A DNA stretch of 64,000 nucleotides from Capitella teleta (Eukaryota; Annelida; Polychaeta; Capitellidae), in contig KB310768.1 in the NCBI GenBank assembly GCA_000328365.1, forward strand, positions 318,008-382,007. Direction: 5' to 3'. Shown piece after piece: positions 22,349 to 36,800 of this stretch; within the stretch, counting starts at the first letter, position 1; every line of letters starts with the position of its first letter. The position numbers and the translations under genes were made by a program. Below the pieces are notes generated by a model that was given only the letters and a program-made list of their open reading frames with translations, had not been told where the DNA came from and made no database searches.

Positions 22349-25300
22349 TCAGTGAGGTACACTGGCCGCTGGTTGACTGAGGAACTGGCGGTACTGCGTG
22401 TAATGTTTGTCGTGATAATGCTTCTCCAGTTCGAGCGGGGACATAAAACCCTCGCCGCATAACTTACACTCGTGGCGAGGTTTGCGGGGAGGGACTTCGC
22501 GCACTGACGCAATGGGGACTGAGGTAGAGGAGCCGGAGAGGTGTTCATATTGGGAGAAGTGTTTCTCATGATAATGCTTCTCCAGATTCATGGGAGAGAC
22601 GAAGCCTTCGCCGCAGTGCTTGCATTCGTTGCGCGCTTTCATCATGTGGATCTGACTCTTCATGTGCCGGTTGAGGTCAGATTGAGTGACGCCCTTGTAG
22701 CTGCAGAGGCGGCAGTGAAACTCACGAATCCCTGTCAACAAAAACCACATTCATTACGTCAGAAGCAGACTTGTTCGTCATGGTGTCATTGGGGCAAATT
22801 ATGACCAAACGTCTTGTTCGGTCATCGACTGTTAAATTGCGATGGTGAGCACTTGGGAACAGAACTCTTATGTTCAGTGTGTCAGTGAACTCGCAAGTCT
22901 CGTGTGTTATAATTCTCCCTTCTCATCTCAAGGACACACCTAGTTAACCACTCCCTCACGGAAGAAAACGCGCTGGGGATATTCGCATCCTTGGCGGTGA
23001 ATGTGATCATTGTAATGACCAGCGAGCGCTTCATGCTAATTGAAATCCGAGATGTTAAAATACGGAAATGACAGAAATTATTGTCATACATCTTTTAATT
23101 AATAATATATTTTTATAATTTCCACTGACACGCACAGCCTTCCGATTGAAATAAATGCCTCATATAGAGCACTCACAGTGCTTAGTGCTACTCAGTGTAC
23201 CGTATTGAGTTAAATATAATTATTAGTATTAGATATAATGCAGTTTCATCCAGTATATACAATCAAATGAAACAAAATAATATGCCATCTTCAACAGGGA
23301 AGCCTTTATTAGTGTGTAATGGATAAAGCCTTCATCGACTATACCCAGAATATTTTACACGAGGGCGGAACTGATTTTACCAAAAGAACAGAAATGGGGA
23401 CCCAATAAGCCAATGGCAAAAACCGTAAAAATCACCAACTTCTTCAGTAAAACGCCTTAAAAATTAGCAAAATAATTCACCTTGATGCCGCATCATGTGC
23501 ACCTTGAGTTGGCTGTTGGTTCGCGCGTAGTAATCGCAAAACTTGCACTTGTATGGCCGGATATCTGCAAATGATTGGACCTCATTGCTTAGAGTCGTTG
23601 GTTGAGAGGCAAAGTGAGGAGAGGAGAGAGCATCGGAAGAGAGAGGTGTACCAGAAGACAAACCCTCATGGAAGTCCATGTGCCGATTTACGTCAGACAC
23701 GGTGCAGAACTCCTTGTGGCAATACGTGCATCGGTAAACCATGCGTCCATTGGGCAGCATCGTCGGCTTGCAGGCGTCCTCTCGCTTGATTGGCTGCCTC
23801 ACCACGTATAACCGACTGTTAAAGCAAGAAAGAGTTCAGGATAATGCAAGCAAAGGGCGTCAAAACTGACCTTGAGTGCGACCTTGACAGAGAAGAGACT
23901 CCCTTGGCGTTGTCGCTTGAGGTTGACGATCTGTTGCGCCATGCTTCGTCACTGGGGTCGGGGGAGGTCGTGCTGGTAGACGATGAGGTGGGCGTCGCCA
24001 GGGACGACGGCGACTGAGTTGTGCTCGACTGCGAGTCGGTTTTCACAGACGGGATGCCTGGGAAGTGTGCGTACAGCGACAGGGGGTTGGTGAGCAAGGG
24101 AGGAGAAGTCAGGTTGCCGTAGAGCGGGGAGATTATCGGAGAGGGAATGAGTCCAGCCATGGTCAGCGTTGAGATGTTCAGAGGGCTGAAGGGGAGGCCG
24201 AGCGCTGAAGGCAGGAGGGCCTTGGCTTGCTCGTGCGTCATGTGGCTGCTGGTCACGGTGGTCTCTGCCTCTGGGGTGCTGCGCTGGGCTCTCCGCTTCG
24301 GCTTCCAGCCGAGGATTGATTTCACGGGGGCAGAGCCGATCTCTTCAGAGTGCTCGTTGCCTTCGGATGGCGTTGACGGATTATCCGAAGCGTTGGACCT
24401 GGGGGCGTGGGGCTCTTTGCCGTCGATGGGTGCGTCAGAGGGGATGACCACAGTGACGTCCTCATCCAGCCGTTCCTGCTCCCGGATCTCACTGATCTCC
24501 ATCCTGGGAACCTTCTTGGGCAGCTCTCCCGGCTCCAGTTCCTCCCTCTCCTCCTCCTCCATCTCCTCCCCGCCCTTCCCTTCGTCCTTTATCATATCGG
24601 CCGTCACTAGCTTCAGCCTCTGGCTGTTTTCGCTCGAGTGCCGTGACCTCCTTCTGAGTAAGTGGGCCTCGCTGCCGTCTGAGTGATACCGGATCATGTG
24701 ATGTCGCAGGTTGCGTGACTCACTGAAGCCCTTGCCGCAGTACGAGCAGAAGCAGGGCTTGAAGCCAGTGTGCACACGCTCATGCCGATGCAGCGAGTAC
24801 AGTCGATCGAAGGAGCGGTTGCAGAACTGGCACGCGTACAGCTCTGCCTTGTCCCCTTCGCGACTGCTGGCGCTGGAGGACACGGATTTGGGCAAGTCTT
24901 CATCGTCGCTTGGCGACAACGCAGCGTCATGACACGTGCGCAGGTGCTGCATGAGCTTCAGCCGCGACTCAAAGCGACCGTCACAGAAAGAGCACTGCAG
25001 CTGTGGCGACTGAGGCTCATAGTGCACTGATAGGTGCAGCTGCAGCCGCGACATAGAAGAGTAGATTTTGTCACACAAATGGCATTTAAACGCGGATTCC
25101 TTGCTGCCTGTGCCCGTGTTCACTCCATCCAGCCTGGTTACCACGACAACCTCATTCTTTACACTAATTTTGCTTTTCAGTCCTGGGTAAAGAGTCGGAA
25201 ATTCGACAGAGAGCGAGGCGTCGTCCTGCACCAGGACCCCTACGCCCTTCTCAAAGGACTCACTCCCAGAGTGTGATGATGAGGCGCACTCCTCAGTCCT

Positions 25301-26389
25301 TCCGCCATTCAAGCGTTCCTCCTCTTCCTCTTCCTCCTCCTCCAGTTCTTCTTCTCCTCCTTCGTGATTGGCTGAGGTAGATGCTTCGACTTTGTTGTGC
25401 GCTGCTTTCATGTGGAACTGGAGATTTGTTCGGCCTCGGAATCTCTTGCCGCAAGTCTGCAAAGCACATGCAACCATCATCAACAGAATAACAACCGAGA
25501 GCAGTCTGGATTTCAATGTTTTCTATAATTACCACTGCGAGTAGACAGAAACCTGCTTTTAGACCAAAGGGCCATAGACAGCAGCGTGCTGCGCCTGACC
25601 TTGCTATGCAGTGAATTCGGATTAAATCGTGAAATCATAACGCCTGGACTTTGGCGGGCGATAATCTCGATCCAGATTATTCAGCCCAAGGACAACGCTT
25701 GCACGAGAATCTGCCAAATATCTCGCTGATTACGTAGTGAAATTATCAGTTGTTATCGCTTTGTTATCTCTCTTGCACTTTCTCAAAGCCAGGAAGTCAC
25801 GCGGCAAGTGCTAACGGTCAAATAATTACCGTTTTGTAAAATTTTCACTGCAAAGTTGTTCAAATGCATTAAACTTAACAAAAATTAAAAATTACTTACA
25901 TAATAATTTTTTTTTGTTGCAAACATTAAAAAATAAAGTAAATCATAATTTTGTTTTCCCTTTCCCTTCTTCTTCAAGTACAACCCCATGGAAATTTTCC
26001 TATTTCCTCACCTCGCATTTGTAGGGTTTCTTTCCCAGATGCGTCTCAAGATGCAAGTGCAGATCCTCAACGCTTTCACAGTTTTCGCCACAGAACTGGC
26101 ACACAGTGATGACGCTCTTGTCGTCCAACGGCGACTCCCTCCTCAGAGGAGGTGGAGGAGGCGATCTCCTCCCTGCCTCCTCCTCCTCCTCCTCCTCCTC
26201 TTTCTCATCCTCCTGGATCTGCTTGTAATACTGAAGCGCTGAGTAGCGCCGATCATAGTAGTTGCGAGGGTGCGTGACTGAGGCTGGGGGGGTCTTCAGG
26301 GTTTCGGACGAGGGGGTGGGCGGAGCCAGTGGCGACTCTGGAGCATCGTTATTGTTGTTGTTGTTGCTGTCGGCAACCGCAGTTTCCAT
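22349..26389 (-). CDS. C2H2 zinc-finger protein with 11 fingers, four exons, 893 aa
   Basis: Exons: 26389-26012, 25456-23871, 23815-23481 and 22731-22349. All donors and acceptors are consensus, and the lengths sum to 894 codons. Intron 1 splits a finger exactly, joining KPYKCE to TCGKRFRGRTNLQFHM. Fingers lie singly or in pairs: CQFCGENCESVEDLHLHLETH, CETCGKRFRGRTNLQFHM, CHLCDKIYSSMSRLQLHLSVH, CSFCDGRFESRLKLMQHL, CQFCNRSFDRLYSLHRHERVH, CSYCGKGFSESRNLRHHM, CTYCHKEFCTVSDVNRHMDFH, CKFCDYYARTNSQLKVHMMRH, CRLCSYKGVTQSDLNRHM, and two near-identical C-terminal fingers ending MNLEKHYHEKH and LELEKHYHDKH. Between them are disordered acidic runs (E8), Pro/Ser stretches and an Asn run at the N terminus. 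This is a likely sequence-specific nuclear regulator. The last two fingers look like an internal duplication. No specific orthologue is claimed. Confidence 0.9.
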
Positions 26390-28699
26390 GGCGACTTGTG
26401 AAGAAGATGCGCAAATGTGGCAATTTTCGCATTGTTCACATTTTATTTCAATTCATGAAATTGTTCACAACCTGTGAAATATAGAGAATAATCGTTCAAT
26501 ATTGGATTTATAATTCTATTCATGCAGGATGAGGAATTAAAGAGATTCTCCATCTTCTAATAATAAACATGGTCTGTCTTGAACATCATATTATAAATTA
26601 CAACTCGTGGCACTTTGTTTTTTGTTTTGTTTTGGTTTTTTTCTTCAAAAAGCTGATGAAGATTAGGAATCATTACAAATATTACGAATGGCAAATTCAA
26701 AAATCATAACTTGACGGCGAAAGAGTTGAGCAGACAAACATAGGCAGCGCGTCATACTAATCACTTGAAGCACATCAAAAATGAGTGAGAACCATCCACA
26801 TCATCAAAGAACATGGAGACGTTTTATTTGCTTTCGTTCATCACAATCATCTGAATGGTAGAAATTTCAACATCTGAATCTGTTATCATAAAACAAACAA
26901 AGCAAATTTCGATATCCAGACACGACTGTATATTGAGGTCGAAATGCATGAAGAGCATTTCTAGTTGGAAGTCAGAAGTTTATTGAACTTTGCGCTTTAA
27001 CTCGCGCAAGTGCAAGTATGAATGAAAACGCAAGCTGTGCGTTTAACCAGGGCGAGGTGTACACTGAATGCAGTACATTGTACAGCAACGACATGCAGCA
27101 GATCTCGGGGGGAAAAAAAGTAACCGAGAATATTCGAATGTAGAAGGAAGTTTTGAAGGTTTGGGATAGCACTGTTGTTCTGGAGTTGCTAGTACTGTGC
27201 TATCTAGGTTCCATTGTTATGACATGCAAGGGCAGGCTGTATAAGGCTTTCAAAACGTACGTTAAACTAAAGGGGGTCGTGTATATATCAGTTGTTTCTT
27301 TACATTGCGCGTCCTTGAAAGTTTCGCGCAATAACGTGAAGATAAGCGAATATTCTTCAATGATGAACCAGATTGAAAAAAAAAGCCCATAAGATACAAG
27401 TTGACACATATTCTTCATTAAATTATTTAAGTGAATAATTGGTCGAAGAAGAATCAAACTGGAGTTGTTTTTCAGCTTTGTTTGGCTTGGAGAAGAAAAT
27501 TAACTAAAATCTTGAGTATTTATTTTCATTAAAAAAAAAAACCGGAGTTCGGAAAGCGATGGGAGAAAAATGGCCAAACGGGCCATACCAGTCAGGCATG
27601 ATAATTCAGCGTGATATATTATACATACAAGTAGTATACCGAAACGAGACGAGCAAATGAAAGAAACATAAATCGTGCACGAGGCATAAAAAAGCGTGAA
27701 TTAATCGACATCGCACGAGTCATCGTGCTCATTTTGGCGCCATTTTGATCGGAAGGAGAAAATGCTTCGACTGCTGCAAACTAAATCAGGAAATATGCGA
27801 AAGGGAAGAAATGAAATGTGGGGAAGAGAGAGAGAGAGAAAACAAAATAAAAGAAAGTGTGTTTTACTGTTAATTAGTGTAAATAATAATCAACTACCAG
27901 TATTCACGAATGTGTTCGTGATAATTGATAGCATGCTAGCGCGAAATAACATGCATTGCAAGTTGCAATCGGAGCCAAATTAAAGCTGTGTTTTGCCAGA
28001 CCACAGTTCGTATACGCCGCAGAATATAGGCGCGGGGCAGGCACGCACGTGCATGTTAGCAGAGGGAAGCGGCATAGAAAAAGCGGGGTTCGGGTGTAAT
28101 CATCGGGAAACCCTGGGAGACCCCAGAGCTATTGTGGCGCGTGCACGAGGAAAAGGGATTACGGGGTTTAGAAATCAATAAAGAATCACGCCATGTGAGC
28201 GGGAAAAAAGCGGAGCACGCGTGTGCGTTGTCAAGGCAACTGTCTGCCCACCCCACCGCACAAAGGCAGCGAAAGCAAACCCATGGGAGATGCCGGGGTG
28301 AGGGAGATGCAAGCACACCCTAAATAAGCAAAATCACTTTCAGCTGGCCACCCTACCGCAGCACGTGAGGGGGGAGTTTATTTGTTTACACATGTAACAT
28401 CAGTTGATGGGACATACGTATTAGTGGCAAGAAAGAAAGTGTGAATTCGAATAAGAAATGTACAATGAGAACTGTAAATATATACGCACCAACACAGGCG
28501 AATATAAGCCACGCTACTTAACTCCTAATTCTACACAACACAGTATAGAGAAACTTTCGCGATCTGTATCACAGGCCAAGTTACGTAATGCGTGACGTAA
28601 CAACCGAACTTTCAGCCAGCGCACGCATGGCCCATTCGACAACAATGCAACACAACCCGAAATAAGCGTAATAATACAAAAAACATAATCGATAAATAT
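26390..28699. other. Upstream region of the zinc-finger gene
   Basis: No coding gene. A pyrimidine-rich stretch ending CTTCTTCACAAG just before TCGCCATGG may be a 5' UTR splice acceptor on the minus strand. The rest is unremarkable AT-rich DNA. Confidence 0.4.
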
Positions 28700-29210
28700 G
28701 AATCAATAATCGATCACACACCCTGACCTGAGCGCCTGCGATGTCGCGCTGCCTCGGTTGCTGGCAATCGCAAAATGACCTCGCGTTCGGTTCAAGCAGT
28801 GTCCATATAGGCGCGATCGGCGGCCGAGCGAGCGAGCGAGCGCGCGCGGGCGGCAAGCGAGCGGGCGGGCGGAGGGAGAAGCAGGGCAGTGCGCGCTGAT
28901 CGATTCGGAGACGCGTGCGCGAGACATCGATTGGAAAGCCAGGGCTGTCCTCGGGTCTCGCGTGAACCCTTATCCCATAGACATTGCTCGCTACTGACCA
29001 CGCTCGCCTTTTTTCCTTTTTTTTTCCCGCGCTTTTTTCCCCTCCCTTTTTTTTTTCCCGCGCAAAATGCAGACCACGTCAAGGCAGGAGCAACTCGCCC
29101 CCCCACCCCCTCCCCAATTACGAACGCATTGTGGGAAGGGATGAGGGGATGCAGAGAGGGGTTCGGAAGGGGGGGGGGGTGCCAGGGATATTGAACATGG
29201 GCGGGAGTGT
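28700..29210 (-). promoter_or_regulatory. CpG-rich island, putative promoter of the zinc-finger gene
   Basis: A sharp rise in G+C and CpG against AT-rich flanks, with GCGAGCGAGCGAGCGCGCGC at about 28828-28850 followed by GGGCGGGCGG (GC-box-like on either strand). It lies about 2.4 kb upstream of the zinc-finger ATG on that gene's 5' side, so it is a plausible promoter or first-exon region. Strand assignment is by position only. Confidence 0.4.
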
Positions 29211-30864
29211 CCTGCAGCGCGAAAAGGGGAAAAAAAATCGGTCAGATGAGTTGGAAAGAGAAGCGTGCGTTTGGTGGAAGTGCGCAATACACATCTGAAG
29301 CGAAGAGAATGGCCGAAGTGAGCGACGCCAGAGAATATAGGAGAAGAAATTAAAACTAGGTCTGATAACTTATCAATATATCAGGGAGGGGGAATTGTTA
29401 TTTAAAGTTAAAAAAACAAAAACAAAAATAAAAAACAACAAAAGTGAGATTATATCGATATATGATCATACAATCAAATACCGATAATGCATAAAATAAT
29501 TAACGATCGATTTTATGGGTTCTCAGAAGAATAATTTAAAACAAAAATTAAAAACATCTCAGCCATAAACAAGACGTGGATTTGCTCACGTAAGATCGGA
29601 AGTGGGGCTCGAATCATGCGCCGCCGTAAGAGGCGAAATGGGGTAATAATTAAAAAAGCGCAATTAAGAACAAAAGGAGAGAAAACGTTTGAATGCAATC
29701 ATCGGAGACGTCATGACTGCTGTAAGCGGCGTTCCATAAACGTCTCGTGTGACCAAATCTCGTGAGAATGAAACGTGATCGCAGGTAGACCGACTTCCGG
29801 TCGTGCGATTCAGAACAAAAGCGCGCGAAAATGAATATTACGAAACAGCGATGACGAAGTGGGCGTTGTAACAGGAGGGGTATTTTTGAAAAGAAACGTT
29901 TTATTTTGTTTTGTTTTTTTTTTTTTGTTTTTGTTTTATGATTGTGTGAGTGGGAGGGTGGCGCGTAATTCCGACTTGTGTAACAGTGAAGTAATTTGAG
30001 CGCAAGTCCATTTTAAGATTTCTATAAAATCTCGTAACAAGACGCTATGTGAATTGCCCACGGACATTTTTATAATAAAAAAACGCGTACATGTAATTGT
30101 GTGCTTATTATTACGCAAGAAATGATTAGTTGAAATTTCAACAACGTCTCAAAAATTGAAAAAGAAATACGGAGATTTGACCGCCGCCAATAGGGGGTTA
30201 GGTAGATGCACACAGAGTGAAGAAGAGCATGGTGACGTAACACAATCTTCACATCATTATTTTACAGACATATCATGCCGAATTTTGAATAGCTCCTTGA
30301 ATTCTTGAGTACATTAGAAGCCAAATGTTATATCAAATCAGACATCCGTGGGTTTTCAGAATGTCCGTGAAATATGCGAGCATTTAGTCAAACGTATTTT
30401 AGTGCTTTCTGATACATAAATGAGATGTATGCTAACCCTTTGTCTTGCATTATGGCATCTACTCTTGCTGCATGGATATATCTAGATGAGCCACGAGGGA
30501 ACCCGAGTTCACGTGACATACGATTAACATAGGGTCTGAGGAAGGAGCAGGAAGAGAGACCTGCGTGAGATTGGTTCGACAGAAGGCGCGGTCGGTCAGA
30601 GGCACGCACAGTCAATACGTATTAGAAGGAATGAGTTTTTCTGCTGGGTCAGCAGTCCGCTACACGTGTGCCGGGTTTCTACACACGCAGCGCACACGCG
30701 CGCACACCCAGCGAAACAGCGGCCCGAGAATCTCGTATTCAGACGCACAATGCATGCTGCAGTACAGCGCGTGCGTGTACACGAGTTAAAGGTTCGCCTG
30801 TGTGGCGCACAAGCGAAAAACAAACGAACCCACAAGTCGTTTTTCCCGCCATTTTTTTTTTCCC

Positions 30865-30895
<31 letters not shown>

Positions 30896-33800
30896 CAATT
30901 TAGAATTGCATTCATGGGTTGTTTCTCTGAATACATGTAACCCAACACAATGAGAGACCATAACAGCCGTAAAGTCAATACAATTTACACAGAAATCATT
31001 ATAGAAAATTATACGCAGTTCTTAACAAAGTTAAACAATGATAAGTACAGTGCTAGAAAACTTTAAAGAGAGGGATGGGAGAGACAGAAAAAAAAATCTA
31101 TATTTAGCCGATTCTTGTTATCATTGTTCTCGTGCAAAGAGTTCGCTGGACCCAGATCAACAGACTCATTTGCACGATCGTATGCATGTTCTTACATGCC
31201 AGGAAGCTTAGCTAGAAGGCCCATTCTCTCTCTCAGGCCTTCTCTTCACTACATCTATTCAGGCTATTCGCGCCAATACGCGCCAGCACGCACAGACAAG
31301 CCTGGCACACGCATTCAAATCAATGGTTCGGAGAGGGAGCCTTGCAACCGCACATGAGTCTGGCCGGAACCCAAGAACGCACTGTACAGTCGCGCCTGCG
31401 CTCCGCGAATCGAACGGAATCCGAGTCAGCCCACTGTACGTGCGCTCGCATTGCGATTCGCGTCTGGCGGCCTTGAACGGCGTTTTCTCTCGAAAGGCGT
31501 GCGCTGCATTCAAGCCCTGCATTCAGCGCGCGAAATGCCAAAAGGCGGCCGAGCAATGCGAATCCAAGCGAAACCCACAAAGCGAAAATCGATAGGAAAA
31601 CATGCATGAAATGCGACTTGATTAATAATTATCGGGTTTCGTCGACGGTCAGTGTTGGCTGATGGGGGGAATGCTGCTGCCGGCCAGAAATCGCGCAATT
31701 CGTTCGAGAGCAGAGTTCCGGGCGGCGAGCGCTGAGCTATTTATAGAACGGACAGCCAACACAGCGAGCCAGTTGCGAACAGAAGAATATATAACTAGGT
31801 CTAATAATTATGTAGGTCACTCTATCTGAAAATTATTTTATTTAAAAACTCAGTTCTGTAGCTTCAATTCTCGATATATATTTTTTCTATGCATTATATT
31901 ATATTATATTACACTATAATATAATTAATTAATTATACAATTACCCAGTGAGAATACCTGTGGACCAAAACTTAAAATGGGCAAAATTGTAAACAAGTAA
32001 TTTACATACAAATTCTTTATATGGGTAAGTCATTAACAAAGACTTAACTCCAATCCTATATTACAATTTCTTCTGACCAGGTTAAAAAAAAAACTATGCC
32101 AAACATATCCCAATAAATATATAAACTACACTCATAAAAAGGTGATCAAACCAAAGTTTACCCACTTCGACCGACTATTACATGTATTAGTTTGAAATTA
32201 TTCTATGCACTGCCAATATTGGTCATGCAAAATGTAACACATCAAGAAAAAGAATGGGAGAAAAAGATAAAGTGAGAAAATGCAACACGGAATGAAAAAA
32301 AAAACAAACCACATTTGAACATAACTTCAACTCACAACCAACAATGAATTTTAACAACTGAATTAGTTCATACAGCGAGGAAGTTATGCCCTCGGTTGAC
32401 AAAGTTAAGAGAGAAGAAAAAAACCTAAATGGCACTAAAACATTGAAATACTCTGAATGTCACAGACCCTGAATGAGAAAAATAAAATACGAGAGAACAT
32501 TAAGTGAAAACAGCTGAAAGCCGAAGGAGCAGAAATATAAAAAAGTCGTGAATTTCCAACTCAGGGTCATCCTCCCAAGGCTTACTGTTCTCTGAAATTC
32601 ATTGAAGCCTTTTTAGGTCATAGTAACTGAAATCGTGAATTAATTATAGGTAAGAATGGGTTAAATCAGAACATCTATACTATTGCTTGATTAGAGAAGT
32701 TCTTTCATTTACAAATAATTAAATATACAAAGTAAAATTGTAATTGTGAACTTTATGTACTGATAATTCTGTACGTTCGACAGAAACGTAAGTCAAAGCA
32801 AATTGGCCATGCGTTCCAATACATGTAACTGAAACATGTGTAGATTATTGAGTCATTTCCCTGAACCCGAATTTTGGGGTTAAATTAAGTTAGATATGAC
32901 GAAATCGGGTGAGCAAATTGACGATTGCTTTGAATCGGCTTACAGGCTGCTTCAGTTGCAATCGGACATCTGCATTGCACGCCAGTTACCAGGGCAACCA
33001 CATGCCATCAAATGATGAATGCCCGATATTCAACTTTAATTAATGGCTATCAATTAGAGGAATTCAAGTTCCACACCTAGAAACGAAATGGATTCTCACT
33101 TGTGAAGAATTAACCGATTTGGCCAACGATTACATATCCCGGTATACCAGTTATGCACACTGCGTAAAAACAGTGCAGTTGGACTGAACAACAAGACTTC
33201 CAAGGAAATAGTCTGAAGGGGGGTGGGGACAGGGTATGTATCCATGGTCCAGCCTGCATTGAACATCCATACACATGCAAGTAATAGGCGATGGTGGAAA
33301 CATGCTCATCCTCACAAAAATGTCAACAATTGAAGCTGTTAATTACAAATCATGGAATTAACATTAACAATGTTAATTACTGGAATACAAATCACGAAAG
33401 AACAACACACTGGATGCAAATAGGGCGCGTGGATTCAAGAGAGGGAAGCAGAAACAATTACCCAGGAGGAGTGCCAAGGAGGAGTGGCACAGGGTCAGAA
33501 TGAACCACAAGGAAATGCATCAATGCTTGCTTTTAAGATTTCCACTAATGTAGACTTTTAATTAGTTCACATCTTTCCTGCATGATCAATTAACGAGGGA
33601 AAAAGTCATGACGTCATTCCTACGAATTCATTCGTCACATGTGCAAAAGATAATTGCGTGACATCATTCTATTTCATCCTATTGCAGCAGAACATACGAA
33701 AGTGCGGCAAGCAAATGATTTCCACATCAATCATAATAACATCATGGTTTTAACCTTTATAATCAGATGCTAAATTTTACCCTCTTTCAGGCAACATACT

Positions 33801-36800
33801 TGGTTTTATCGAAAGCTGATTGCAAAGATGACTTTTAGAGTGATGTGATGCTGTCTCGGGTGGGGTTTTTAATGCTTTTTACAATGATTGCACGTGCGTC
33901 GTCATAGCAACTGTGCATTGAGATTTATGAATAAATTATGACAAATTTCCATCAGCAATCCACTGATGCTGTTAAATCTCAGCTGATTCAAAAGATTTAT
34001 TACCCTAAAGTACGGGTATATACGTTCGTAATATACCATGTTCCTTTGAAAGTTTTGTCCGTTCATAGCATGATTGTCTGCTTTCTCTTTCCAAAAAAGG
34101 GAGCAATCATGACACAGAAAAGCAAAGATGTTATCAAAACTGCAATGTGTAATTTGAAGCTACGCATAGAAATAGCAAAACGTGACAATAGAAAAATTAC
34201 TTGCGGTGATATGCGTTATATCATTGAAGGAAAGCTACAAATTACACACATTCATGATTCTTCATTTTAATTACCACATGGCAAAAACAACCCAGTGAGG
34301 AATACCACCAAGATGGGAGGTTTTATTTTAAGCAGCTAGTCCATTTTAAAGTTCAGTTGGAATACATATTGAACAATTGATTAATTGCTGTTCTGAGATT
34401 CATTTAGAGGTGTTTATATTGTACTGCATAAGTGATTAGATTATGAACTGAGGCAATTAAATTGAACCAAGGGGTTTGATTAATTCATTTTATTTAGGCG
34501 ATTCTCAGTTTCTACACTGGACTGAATGATGCTCAAATTCCTTGAAATACAAGAACAAAACATTGTGGCCGAACGAATTAGAATTTCAATAAAGAATTCC
34601 AGACTCAATCTCTTGATATGCTCAGTGGTCAGAACATCGCAAAACAATCACGGTGACTTTTCCAAAAGATTAAAAACAACAGCTGTACTTCGCGCGTAAA
34701 TTTAAAAATTACTATTTTTAAATGCATTAACGGTACTGTTCTATTTTACTCATCAGATCTCATTAATTGGAACTCTGACTAGAGATGTGTGAGAATGTGC
34801 AAACCATTGTGCCATTCCAGATATGCAAATCAATGTTTTACTTTCATTGGACTTTTTTATGGAATATTCAACCTTTTAATCTGTGCATGTGTGATACAAA
34901 TAAGCAATTTAAATCTATTTTAAAAACATGCCTTGTATTAAATTTCACTTGCTTTCAGTCTGACATGCTACATTATATTTTACTTTACTTCTATTTCAGC
35001 CATAATAATAAATAAATAAATAAAAAATAATAATAAATAAATAATAATAATAGAGTAATAAGAGCATTTTATGGATTTGTCTCTACATAAAATAAATAAA
35101 ATAAATTAATAAAATAAATTATCATTATTATCATTACAATTTCTCGACATTTGAACAAATATGCAGTCTCCATGGCCAAAGGGAATATGATTTGGGGTAT
35201 CCCATAATCCTACAAAATGTTGTATGTTTATTGCCACGATTGTCGTGTAAACAGATACGTGCCCTGTTAATTGAGGAGGATATTATTAATTTTGAATTTG
35301 AAATGCAATAAGATCACATCTCCTGACTTTTATTAATGCGTAAAGACCAATTATAAAATGATCCACCAGGTAATAGATAGAAATAATTCAAGATCATTTA
35401 CAACACAATTATCCCTATTATGTGTAACTTTCTTCATAGAAAATTTGTCATTGCAAATTTGTTGGTCTATACGAACTAAAGACTACTTGTCATTTAATAT
35501 GCATCCAATACAGTACCACATTCTAGTATTTCAAGACCAACAGACGTCCTCTCTAAATTTCCTTGAAAATAACCAGGAAATAGCAGTTAATAACGCAACA
35601 ATTGAGCTCACTTCCTTAGGAAGAATTCCTAAAAAGCTCAAGGCACTAGTTAACGCTCTTTAAGTAACGACTCATCAAGGATGAACACATACTCTTATCA
35701 CGATAATGATATTGCACAAGCTAAATTATTCTATGCTCACACTAGGATAACACTTTTCATTCGTCTGACAATACATTTACATTTAGGACCATATAAAAAT
35801 AAAAATAATTTCATGTGATCTTTTTTCACATTGATCGAGTTATGAGTACCATAACTAATAAATTAATGGGCCCACATTATATTGTACGATTTGTTGCATG
35901 CCAAGTGCCAACAAAATATACATAAAGTCTTATTCTGAATGTCATGATTGTATTCGGTATATACAGGGATGATCAGGTCAACATATCATTCCACCATTTA
36001 TAATTGTTGAGCAGTGTTTGAGGTCTATCAATTAAATAACGAAAACCCATATACAAGATATATCAATAACCCCATTGGAGCACAATACGAGAATAATCAT
36101 GTAAAGGGGAAAATGTGTAATAAACTGATTAAATTCATGCCTTAAAGAGATATTTAATAGACTTAAATTGGGATTTAATATAATTAAATTGGGGTTAGTT
36201 AATGTAATTTGTGCCATAATAAAGCAAGACATAAATAAATACCAGAATCACAACAATGAATAGTATGGAATACCATGTAAAGTTGATAACAGTTAAAAAT
36301 AAACATCACGAAAACAAGAAACCAGAAATGCATACCAAAGACTGAATGAAGTATCTAGATAGAAAAGTTCCATGGTAATTAGCTTCCATTCAAGTACAGA
36401 AGCGGCTATCAAAAGAAAAACAATCACCAGATTGAGGAAATAAGCTTTCTCTGCGGCCCCAATTCGTTCGTTCTTGACTTCTGAGACGAAATAAAGGCGA
36501 AAGCCTTCGCGAGAAAATTCCTCGCTGCTTCTTCACAGGCGATCGGCCGACACGCACAACAGAATGCATTCAAGGCTCAAGGCCGTTCCTAAATGCATTC
36601 ATTTTCGGGTCGCAAACCCTAAACCCTCAAATGCATGAATAGAGCACGCGTACCTACCGTATTGGTACTCAAATTGCAGCTCATAACCCAATTCGACGCT
36701 TTCTGAGCTCTTTGAGTTCGGGTTCCGAGGTTTTGGGGCCGAAAACGGACTTCAAAAACCTCGAAGCGACAGGGAAAATGTCCGCCCCTTGTTTCCGTCC

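Noticed and set aside
24147-24686. 179-codon plus-strand frame
   Set aside because: Antisense shadow of the large zinc-finger exon.
33938-34270. 110-codon plus-strand frame ending KITCGDMRYIIEGKLQ
   Set aside because: The C-terminal half looks protein-like, but there is no domain, no clear exon context and no near poly(A) signal.
35358-35663. 101-codon plus-strand frame
   Set aside because: No family and no supporting signals.
36612-36627. AACCCTAAACCCTC, resembling telomeric repeat
   Set aside because: Only two partial units in an internal location; chance.
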